This document shows positions 1-5,226 of a stretch of 5,639 nucleotides of DNA, in pieces. This DNA is from Acidimicrobiia bacterium (GTDB lineage: Bacteria; Actinomycetota; Acidimicrobiia; Acidimicrobiales; Ilumatobacteraceae): positions 1 to 5,639 of the forward strand of contig JACDHN010000191.1 of assembly GCA_013821025.1 (NCBI GenBank), read 5' to 3'. The first letter of the stretch is position 1; each line of letters starts with the position of its first letter. The notes under the pieces are model-generated. The model was not told the DNA's origin. It saw only the letters and a program-made list of their open reading frames with translations, and did not search any database. A program made the translations under genes and the position numbers.

Positions 1-234
1 GTTGACGGACTCGTCGAGCTGGGCGCTCCCCGACGACCAGGCGCCGAGCAGCGGATGGTTAGCTGTGAGCACGTCACGCGAACGGACGGCAAAGTAGGCA
101 GCGTCACCCAATGGTTGCCAGTCACCCGTGAGCTTGCGGATCACCATCACAACGACCGGCACGCACGGCACGACGACCGACCATCGCGCCAACCGCCCGT
201 CGATGTCGCCACCCCAAGGGCGATCGGTCACCAC
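1..234 (-). CDS. N-terminus of a polytopic membrane protein, GT-C glycosyltransferase-like (partial)
   Basis: This frame is open from an in-frame TGA at 259-261 (minus strand) to the left edge, so only the first 78 or so residues are visible. After a short polar N-terminus comes a hydrophobic segment at about residues 18-32 (WSVVVPCVPVVVMVI), probably the first membrane helix. An extracytoplasmic-looking stretch follows, GDWQPLGDAAYFAVRSRDV, then HPLLGAWSS. A GD-x-A-x(6)-RDV pattern followed by a PL-x-G-x-x-S stretch after the first helix is what I recall from large actinobacterial membrane proteins with a GT-C, mannosyltransferase-like fold, where acidic residues of the first outer loop take part in catalysis. 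The family call is from memory and rests on a small fragment. The start is uncertain: GTG at 243, 234 or 231 are all possible. I chose 234 because an AGGG lies eight bases upstream. The gene is codirectional with superoxide dismutase, about 100 bases downstream of it, and no clear promoter of its own is visible. Confidence 0.6.
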   Translation of the reverse strand, partial: MVTDRPWGGDIDGRLARWSVVVPCVPVVVMVIRKLTGDWQPLGDAAYFAVRSRDVLTANHPLLGAWSSGSAQLDESVN

Positions 235-300
235 CGGCGGCACCCTAACTCTGATCGTTCACGAGTCTGTGAGCTGACTTGGGTCTATCCGAGAGTAAAC

Positions 301-316
301 CCGACGGGCCGGTCGG
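301..316 (-). terminator. Weak terminator-like hairpin after superoxide dismutase
   Basis: On the minus strand, CCGAC and GTCGG form a five-base stem around a six-base GC-rich loop, followed by GTTTACTCT. The hairpin lies 17 bases past the dismutase stop codon. The T run is only three bases long, so intrinsic termination may be partial, and readthrough into the downstream membrane-protein gene is possible. Confidence 0.35.
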
Positions 317-332
317 AGTGTTCTACAGGGGG

Positions 333-917
333 TCAGCGGTTGAGGTTCTGGGTGACGAAGTCCCAGTTGACGAGTTGGTCGAGGAAGTTCGAGATGTAGT
401 CGGGTCGGGCGTTGCGCCAGTCGATGTAGTAGGCGTGTTCCCAGACGTCGATCGTGAGCAGCGCCTTGACCGAGTGCTTCAGCGGCAGGTCGGCGTTGGC
501 GGTCTTCATGACCTTGAGACCGCCGTCGTCGACGAGCCACGCCCACCCCGAACCGAATTGGGTCTTGGCCGCCTCGGTGAACTCGGTCGAGAAGTCCGAG
601 TACGAACCGAACGCGGAGTTGATGGCGTCACCAAGCTCGCCTGACGGCTCGCCGCCGCCCTCCGGCGACAGGCAGTTCCAGTAGAACGTGTGGTTCCACA
701 CTTGGGCGGCGTTGTTGAACAGCGGCCCTTCATCGGCCGCCTTGATGATCTTCTCCAGGTCGGCGTTCTCGTGCTCGGTGCCCTCGATCAGACCGTTGAG
801 CGTCTTGACGTACGTGGCGTGGTGCTTGCCGTAGTGATACTCGATGGTCTCCTCGGACAATCCCCGCGACGCAAGTGCGTCGGGAGCGAAGGGGAGTGCG
901 GGTAGTTCGATCGCCAT
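333..917 (-). CDS. sodB: Superoxide dismutase, iron type (Fe/Mn family)
   Basis: The 194-residue cytosolic enzyme converts superoxide to oxygen and hydrogen peroxide. Both domains of the Fe/Mn family are complete: an N-terminal helical hairpin with ELPALPFAPDAL and IEYHYGKHH, and a C-terminal alpha/beta domain with FGSGWAWL and the signature DVWEHAYYIDWRNARP. The four metal ligands are His28, His76, Asp157 and His161, matching His27, His74, Asp157 and His161 of E. coli SodB counted with its Met. Gln72 in NNAAQVWNHTFYW is the outer-sphere glutamine at the position typical of iron enzymes rather than the manganese arrangement. There is no signal peptide. The ATG at 917 is chosen because a strong Shine-Dalgarno lies nine bases upstream and the alignment with SodB begins there; an upstream ATG at 941 would add eight residues and lacks support. 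The gene follows aconitase by 67 bases on the same strand, so co-transcription is plausible. Confidence 0.96.
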   Translation of the reverse strand: MAIELPALPFAPDALASRGLSEETIEYHYGKHHATYVKTLNGLIEGTEHENADLEKIIKAADEGPLFNNAAQVWNHTFYWNCLSPEGGGEPSGELGDAINSAFGSYSDFSTEFTEAAKTQFGSGWAWLVDDGGLKVMKTANADLPLKHSVKALLTIDVWEHAYYIDWRNARPDYISNFLDQLVNWDFVTQNLNR

Positions 918-926
918 GGGCGTGAT

Positions 927-934
927 TCCTTCCT
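927..934 (-). promoter_or_regulatory. Ribosome binding site of superoxide dismutase
   Basis: AGGAAGGA on the minus strand lies nine bases before the ATG at 917. It decides this start over the ATG at 941. Confidence 0.8.
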
Positions 935-984
935 GGGTCAATGAGATCGTCGGGGGTTGTTGCCGACACTAGGCGCTCGTGCGC

Positions 985-3270
985 TCATCCTCCGAAGGCG
1001 TCGGTGGCGCGGCTGTCGGCCACGCGCTGGCGGACGATGTTGAGCGCCGACCCGGCCTTGAACCACTCGACTTGCTCGGGGCTGAACGTGTGCGTGGCCT
1101 CGAACTCGACGGTCGACCCATCGGGCTTGACGATCTGGCAGCGCACGTTCTGACCAGGCGCCGGTGGGAGGCCGAGCACGTTGATCCGGTCGTCCTCGCC
1201 GATCTCGTCGTACGTGGCCGGGTCGGCGAACGTGAGTGGCACGAGTCCCTGCTTCTTGGCATTCGTCTCGTGGATGCGGGCGAAGCTGCGTGCGAGGATC
1301 ACGACCCCGCCGCGGAACCGTGGCTCCATCGCCGCGTGCTCGCGCGACGAGCCTTCACCGTAGTTGCGGTCGCCGATCGCACACCAGCGGATCCCTTGCT
1401 CGCCGTAGTTCTTGGCGATGTCGGGAAACGAGCGTGTCTGGCCGTCGGTCAGATCCGTTCCCTCGCCGGTCGCACCGGTGAAGGCGTTGACGACGCCGAG
1501 GAAAAGGTTGCCCGAGATGTTCTCGAGGTGGCCGCGGTACTTGAGCCACGGTCCGGCGGCCGAGATGTGGTCGGTCGTGCATTTACCCTTGGCTTTCAGC
1601 AGCACCGGTAGGGCGACGTAGTCCTTTCCGTCCCACGACGGGAACGGTTCGAGCAGCTGGAGCCGTTCGCTCGCCGGGTTCACCACGATCTCGACGTGCG
1701 AGACGTCGTCGGGCGGGGCCGTGAACGTGTCGACGCCCGGGTCGTAGCCCTGCGACGGCAACACCTCGCCGACCGGTGGCTCGAGCATGACCTCCGACCC
1801 GTCGGGAGCGGTCAGCGTTTGGGTCGTCGGGTCGAAGTCGAGACGTCCGGCGAGCGCCAGCGCGATCACCGTGTCGGGGGAGGTGACGAAGCTCAGCGTG
1901 GTGGCCGACCCGTCGTTGCGTTTGGGGAAGTTGCGGTTGTACGAGTTGACGATCGTGTTGGGCGTCTCCAGCAGCTCCTTGGAGCGCGCCCACTGGCCGA
2001 TGCACGGTCCGCAGGCGTTTGCCAGCACGGTGGCTCCGATCGCCTCGAGATCGGCGAGCAGACCGTCGCGCTCGATGGTGGCGCGGATCTGCTCCGACCC
2101 TGGGGTCACGAGCAGTTCGGTCTTGGACGTGAGTCCCTTCGCCGACGCCTGCCGGGCCACGGAGGCTGCGCGCGTGATGTCTTCGTACGACGAGTTCGTG
2201 CAGGAACCGATCAGCGCCGACGAGATGTCGAGCGGCCAGCCATTGGCGACGGCGGCGGAGCCGACCTCGTCGCCAACGCGGTGGGCGCGATCGGGGGAGT
2301 GCGGCCCGTTGATCAACGGCTTCAGCTCGTCGAGGTCGATCTCGATGATCTGGTCGTACTCGGCGCCATCGTCGGGACGTAGATGCTCGAGCACCTTGTC
2401 GGCGGCATCGGCGATGGCCTCCCGACCCGTCGCCTTGAGGTAGGTACCCATGTTTGCGTCGTAGGGGAACAGCGACGTGGTGGCACCGATCTCCGCACCC
2501 ATGTTGCAGATCGTGCCCTTGCCGGTGGCCGAGATGGAGTCGGCGCCAGGACCGTGGTACTCGATGATGGCGCCGGTGCCGCCCTCCACCGTGAGCAGCC
2601 GGGCGACCTCCAAGATGACGTCCTTGGGGCTCGACCAGCCCGACAGGGTGCCCGTGAGATGAACACCGATCACCTTGGGCCATCGCACGTTGAACGGGAA
2701 ACCGGTCATCACGTCGACTGCGTCGGCCCCACCCACGCCGATGGCCACCATGCCGAGCCCGCCGGCGTTGGGCGTGTGGGAGTCGGTGCCGATCATCATC
2801 CCGCCCGGGAAGGCGTAGTTCTCGAGCACCACCTGGTGGATGATGCCGCTTCCTGGTCCCCAGAAGCCGATGCCGTACTTCGCCGACACCGAGCGCAAGA
2901 AGTCGTACACCTCGGCGTTCGTGTCGACGGCAACTCCGAGGTCGATCGAGGCGCCGACTCTCGCCTGGATCAGATGGTCGCAGTGCACCGTGGATGGGAC
3001 CGTGACCTCGGGAAGGCCTGCCGTCATGAACTGCAGCAGCGCCATCTGAGCCGTGGCGTCCTGCATGGCGACACGGTCTGGGTGGAAGTCGGCGTAGCTC
3101 TGTGCCCTCACCATCTCTTGGCCCTCTGCATCGGAGAGGTGGTTGATCAGGATCTTCTCCGTGAGCGTCAGCGGTCGGCCGAGTCGTTGGCGACCGAGGG
3201 TCGATCGCGCGGGCAGCGAGCCGTAGACCCGTTCGACCAGTTCGATCGGGGTGCTGGCGGCGACGCTCAT
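985..3270 (-). CDS. acn: Aconitate hydratase, mitochondrial type
   Basis: This 761-residue enzyme interconverts citrate and isocitrate through cis-aconitate in the TCA cycle, using a [4Fe-4S] cluster. The cluster ligands are Cys357 (GSCTNSSYED) and Cys420 and Cys423 (ANACGPCIGQW), matching 358, 421 and 424 of pig mitochondrial aconitase. Other active-site residues are visible: Gln70, Asp98-His99, His145, Asp163-Ser164-His165 (TDSHTPNAGG), Glu260, Arg446, Arg451 (NRNFPKR), Arg579, and Ser641-Ser642-Arg643 (GEGSSREHAA), which carries the catalytic serine. Domains 1-3 span about residues 1-500, and the swivelling domain 4 about 550-740 after a linker. The length and the ANACGPCIGQW wording fit the mitochondrial subgroup rather than the roughly 900-residue AcnA/IRP type. 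The ATG at 3270 is chosen over upstream ATGs at 3306 and 3342 because AGGAGG lies ten bases before it and the protein aligns from there; the 3342 start would also lie inside the promoter. Superoxide dismutase follows on the same strand, and the VOC-GntR pair diverges upstream. Confidence 0.96.
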   Translation of the reverse strand: MSVAASTPIELVERVYGSLPARSTLGRQRLGRPLTLTEKILINHLSDAEGQEMVRAQSYADFHPDRVAMQDATAQMALLQFMTAGLPEVTVPSTVHCDHLIQARVGASIDLGVAVDTNAEVYDFLRSVSAKYGIGFWGPGSGIIHQVVLENYAFPGGMMIGTDSHTPNAGGLGMVAIGVGGADAVDVMTGFPFNVRWPKVIGVHLTGTLSGWSSPKDVILEVARLLTVEGGTGAIIEYHGPGADSISATGKGTICNMGAEIGATTSLFPYDANMGTYLKATGREAIADAADKVLEHLRPDDGAEYDQIIEIDLDELKPLINGPHSPDRAHRVGDEVGSAAVANGWPLDISSALIGSCTNSSYEDITRAASVARQASAKGLTSKTELLVTPGSEQIRATIERDGLLADLEAIGATVLANACGPCIGQWARSKELLETPNTIVNSYNRNFPKRNDGSATTLSFVTSPDTVIALALAGRLDFDPTTQTLTAPDGSEVMLEPPVGEVLPSQGYDPGVDTFTAPPDDVSHVEIVVNPASERLQLLEPFPSWDGKDYVALPVLLKAKGKCTTDHISAAGPWLKYRGHLENISGNLFLGVVNAFTGATGEGTDLTDGQTRSFPDIAKNYGEQGIRWCAIGDRNYGEGSSREHAAMEPRFRGGVVILARSFARIHETNAKKQGLVPLTFADPATYDEIGEDDRINVLGLPPAPGQNVRCQIVKPDGSTVEFEATHTFSPEQVEWFKAGSALNIVRQRVADSRATDAFGG

Positions 3271-3279
3271 GATCGGCGG

Positions 3280-3286
3280 TCCTCCT
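3280..3286 (-). promoter_or_regulatory. Ribosome binding site of aconitase
   Basis: AGGAGGA on the minus strand, nine bases before the ATG at 3270, is a near-perfect Shine-Dalgarno. It fixes the aconitase start. Confidence 0.85.
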
Positions 3287-3305
3287 GACTTGCGTTCCTC
3301 AGCCA

Positions 3306-3321
3306 TGTATACAACTATAAG
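3306..3321 (+). promoter_or_regulatory. Candidate -10 elements of the VOC-GntR operon and possible operator
   Basis: TATACA (3308-3313) and TATAAG (3316-3321) are plus-strand -10-like hexamers just before the VOC GTG codons at 3326 and 3335, which would give a leaderless or almost leaderless transcript. The first sits within TGTATACA (3306-3313), a perfect eight-base palindrome that could be a repressor site. No good -35 is seen; TTGCGT at 3290-3295 has unsuitable spacing to both hexamers. Confidence 0.35.
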
Positions 3322-3342
3322 ACAAGTGAGCGCCGTGGACAA
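3314..3342 (-). promoter_or_regulatory. Sigma70-like promoter of aconitase
   Basis: On the minus strand, TTGTCC (3337-3342, four of six matches to TTGACA) and TATAGT (3314-3319, five of six matches to TATAAT) are separated by exactly 17 bases. Transcription would begin near 3307 and give a leader of about 37 bases containing the aconitase ribosome binding site. The stretch 3305-3325 is markedly AT-rich compared with the rest of the window. The -35 element lies inside the first codons of the divergent VOC gene. Confidence 0.6.
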
Positions 3343-3697
3343 ACCCCGCTGGATCGGGATCGATCATGTGCAACTGGCGATGCCGGTCGGCGCAGAGGAC
3401 CAGGCTCGCGCCTTTTATACCGGCGTGCTGGCGCTGACCGAGGTGCCAAAGCCCGAACCGTTGCGCGCCAGGGGTGGCTGCTGGTTCGAGGCAGGGTCCG
3501 TGAAGCTGCACCTCGGTGCCGAGGACGACTTCCGGCCGGCCCGCAAGGCTCATCCGGCGCTGCTCGTGGACGATCTGCGGGCGCTGGTGCGCACCACCGG
3601 CATCGACATCACCTGGAGCGACGAGCTACCCGAGGTGAGGCGTGGCTACGTCGACGACCCGTTCGGCAATCGGATCGAGCTGATCGAAGCGCCGTGA
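3326..3697 (+). CDS. VOC-superfamily (glyoxalase-fold) protein
   Basis: This is a cytosolic protein of about 123 residues with the paired beta-alpha-beta-beta-beta modules of the vicinal oxygen chelate superfamily. The first module starts at IDHVQLAMP (residues 12-20) with ARAFYTGVLAL. The second starts at HPALLVDDL (76-84) and ends with YVDDPFGNRIELIE (108-121), the usual closing motif. His14, His62 (KLHLG), His76 and Glu118 or Glu121 are candidates for the metal site. The GGCWF and DDFRPARKAHPALLVDDL wording matches a widespread group of small single-domain proteins usually annotated only as glyoxalase-like, with no known substrate. A specific role such as lyase, dioxygenase or antibiotic binding cannot be assigned. 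The start is uncertain: no Shine-Dalgarno precedes any candidate. GTG 3326 fits a short-leader transcript; GTG 3335 and ATG 3305 are alternatives. Its stop overlaps the GntR start by four bases, so the two form an operon. Confidence 0.88.
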   Translation: MSAVDKPRWIGIDHVQLAMPVGAEDQARAFYTGVLALTEVPKPEPLRARGGCWFEAGSVKLHLGAEDDFRPARKAHPALLVDDLRALVRTTGIDITWSDELPEVRRGYVDDPFGNRIELIEAP

Positions 3698-4419
3698 GGA
3701 GCATCCGTTACCAGGAGATCGCCGCCGCCCTGCGCCAGCGGGTGGTAGCCAGGGCGCCAGGGGCGCTGCTGCCGAGTGAGGCCGAGCTGTCAGCCGAGTT
3801 CGGCGCCAGCCGGGTGACGGTGCGCCGGGCGCTCGAGCTCGTGCGCGACGAGGGCCTGATCGCCGCTCGGCAGGGCTTCGGCTGGTTCGTCGTCACCGAG
3901 CCGCTGCGCCAGCACTTGGGCCAACTCGGCACCATCGAGGACCAGCTGGAGGGCAGCGGAAAGCGGGCAGAGCGCCGGGTGCTCGAGTTCGCCTTCTGCC
4001 CGGCGCCGGCGCACGTGCGCTCGGTGCTGGGCGTCGATCAGGTGCTGCGCGTCCGGCGCGTGAACCTGGGCGACGGCGAGCCGTTCGCTGTCGTCACGGT
4101 GTGGTGTCCCGCCGAGCTGGGCGCAGGACTGTCCCGGCGCGACGTGGAACGGCGACCGTTCTACGAGCTGCTCGATCGGCCGCTGCGCGGCGCCACCCAG
4201 ACGATCGGAGCCGACTCCGCCGAGCCCGACGACGCCGCCGTCCTCGGCGTCCCGGTCGGCGCGCCGCTGCTGCGCTGCCGGCGCATCACGACCGACATCG
4301 ACGGCCGTCCGGTGCTCGTCAGTGAGCACCTCTTTCCCGCCCACCGCACCGAGTTCGTCGTCGACCTGCCCCAGGCCGAGCCCTCCACCACCCCCGCCGG
4401 CCTGCGCCTGGTCGAGTAG
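3694..4419 (+). CDS. GntR-family transcriptional regulator, HutC subfamily (UTRA domain)
   Basis: This 241-residue DNA-binding regulator has two domains. Residues 1-68 form the GntR winged helix-turn-helix: RYQEIAAALRQRV, LPSEAELSAEFGASRVTVRRAL with the recognition helix around 38-48, and wing residues ARQGFGWFV. After a linker, residues of about 110-230 form a UTRA effector domain of the chorismate-lyase fold, shown by VLRVRRVNLGDGEPFAVVTVW, FYELL, AVLGVPVGAPLLRCRR and DIDGRPVLVSEHLFPAHRTEFVVDL. HutC-type members usually repress neighbouring genes and are released by a small ligand such as a sugar phosphate, amino acid derivative or fatty acid; the ligand here is unknown. The GTG start overlaps the VOC stop in GTGA, with no strong Shine-Dalgarno, indicating translational coupling. 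Likely targets are its own operon and perhaps the divergent aconitase promoter. Confidence 0.93.
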   Translation: MRSIRYQEIAAALRQRVVARAPGALLPSEAELSAEFGASRVTVRRALELVRDEGLIAARQGFGWFVVTEPLRQHLGQLGTIEDQLEGSGKRAERRVLEFAFCPAPAHVRSVLGVDQVLRVRRVNLGDGEPFAVVTVWCPAELGAGLSRRDVERRPFYELLDRPLRGATQTIGADSAEPDDAAVLGVPVGAPLLRCRRITTDIDGRPVLVSEHLFPAHRTEFVVDLPQAEPSTTPAGLRLVE

Positions 4420-4465
4420 TAGAGCAACACCGCCCGTTTCCAGCCGAACGGCCGTATCGGGATCA

Positions 4466-4484
4466 CCGCTGTCTCTTTCAGCGG
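4466..4484. terminator. Hairpin between convergent genes
   Basis: CCGCTG and CAGCGG form a perfect six-base stem with a seven-base TCTCTTT loop in the 72-base spacer between the GntR and nitroreductase stop codons. The position suits a shared bidirectional terminator, but neither strand has a T tract after the stem, so the mechanism is unclear. Confidence 0.35.
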
Positions 4485-4491
4485 GCCGCCG

Positions 4492-5139
4492 TCACCAGCG
4501 GCCCCAGTGCAACACCTCGCTCAGCGGTTGGCGCGCTGCCGGCTTGAAGTCGGTGCCTTTCGTGTAGGCGATGGGCAGCAGACCGCCCTGGCTGTAGCGA
4601 TCGAACGGGATGCCGAGCAGATCGGCCACCTGCTTCTCACCATCGTTGAGCATGTGCAGCGTCGTCCACGCCGAGCCGAGCGCCCGTTCGCGCAGCGCCA
4701 GCATGAAGCTCCACACGGCCGGGAGCAGCGAGCCCCAGACCGACGCGCCCACCATGGCATCGACGTTGTCGAGCCGACCCTCGATGCACGGGATCATCAT
4801 CAACGGCGCACGGTGGAAGTTGTCGGCCAGGTACGTGGCCGAGTCGACAACAGCGCGTTGGTGTTGGCGACGCGTGTCGTCCTTCTCGTAGCGGGGAAGG
4901 GGCATCGTCGCGTACTGCCGGAAGTTCGCGGCGTAGATCTCGGCGATCGGTTGTTTCAGATCATCGTCCTCGATGATCACGAACTGCCAGCCCTGGCGAT
5001 TGGAGCCGGTCGGTGCCTGGAGGGCGATCTCGAAGCACTCCTCGACAGCCTCACGCTCGACGGGGCGCTCGAAGTCGAGGCGTTTGCGCACCGAGCGGGT
5101 GGTTGTGAGCACGTCGTCGGCGGAGAGGTTCAGGTGCAT
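4492..5139 (-). CDS. Nitroreductase-family flavoprotein
   Basis: This is a 215-residue protein of the FMN-dependent nitroreductase fold. Such enzymes transfer hydride from NAD(P)H through FMN to nitro compounds, quinones, enones or similar acceptors. The N-terminal phosphate-binding motif TTRSVRKRLDF (13-23) and APTGSNRQGWQFVII (42-56) are the usual FMN-contacting segments. The central helices GASVWGSLLPAVWSFMLALRERALG form the dimer core. DLLGIPFDRYSQGGLLPIAYTKG leads to the C-terminal flavin-side motif, and the tail ends in LSEVLHWGRW. Length is typical of the family. The substrate cannot be read from the sequence. The ATG at 5139 is chosen because family homology begins there and GAGGA lies seven bases upstream; the frame stays open further upstream only through low-complexity, arginine-rich translation that is antisense to the lipoprotein gene. 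It is convergent with the GntR gene and divergent from the lipoprotein gene. Confidence 0.92.
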   Translation of the reverse strand: MHLNLSADDVLTTTRSVRKRLDFERPVEREAVEECFEIALQAPTGSNRQGWQFVIIEDDDLKQPIAEIYAANFRQYATMPLPRYEKDDTRRQHQRAVVDSATYLADNFHRAPLMMIPCIEGRLDNVDAMVGASVWGSLLPAVWSFMLALRERALGSAWTTLHMLNDGEKQVADLLGIPFDRYSQGGLLPIAYTKGTDFKPAARQPLSEVLHWGRW

Positions 5140-5156
5140 GGTGCGATCCTCGCACC
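5140..5156 (-). promoter_or_regulatory. Inverted repeat enclosing the nitroreductase ribosome binding site
   Basis: GGTGCGA and TCGCACC form perfect seven-base arms around a three-base centre, directly abutting the ATG at 5139. On the minus strand the centre reads GGA and, with flanking bases, makes the GAGGA Shine-Dalgarno. It could be a repressor operator or an RNA hairpin that masks the ribosome binding site. Confidence 0.5.
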
Positions 5157-5191
5157 TCACGTCGCTGGCAGCCGGGTCCGCTGGCGGCGCC

Positions 5192-5220
5192 GGGAACCGC
5201 CGAGTCCCGACCGACGTCGG
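5192..5220 (+). promoter_or_regulatory. Candidate ECF-sigma promoter of the lipoprotein gene
   Basis: GGGAACC (5192-5198) and CGTC (5215-5218) are spaced by 16 bases, as in many extracytoplasmic-function sigma factor promoters. Initiation about seven bases past the -10 would fall at or just before the ATG at 5227, giving a leaderless message. The -10 lies in the palindrome CCGACGTCGG (5211-5220). Chance matches are common in such GC-rich DNA. Confidence 0.35.
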
Positions 5221-5226
5221 ACGACC

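Noticed and set aside
55..399. Plus-strand open frame over the left edge and the dismutase 3' end
   Set aside because: Its translation lacks any domain, and the minus strand here encodes a plausible membrane-protein N-terminus plus the end of the dismutase gene.
935..944. TTGACC on the minus strand as a -35 of superoxide dismutase
   Set aside because: The matching -10 position falls on the start codon region and does not resemble a -10 element.
972..985. GCGC-TCGT-GCGC hairpin at the aconitase stop as a terminator
   Set aside because: The stem has only four base pairs and no T tract follows, so it is too weak to call.
979..1611. Long plus-strand open frame antisense to aconitase
   Set aside because: It mirrors the codon bias of the aconitase gene, has no recognisable domain and no ribosome binding site.
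1583..2683. 366-codon minus-strand frame in another phase of aconitase
   Set aside because: It is a frame-shifted reading of aconitase with Arg- and His-rich translation and no domain.
2383..3288. 301-codon plus-strand open frame antisense to the aconitase N-terminus
   Set aside because: The translation is rich in His, Arg, Val and Gly, typical of the opposite strand of a GC-rich gene, and aconitase is certain here.
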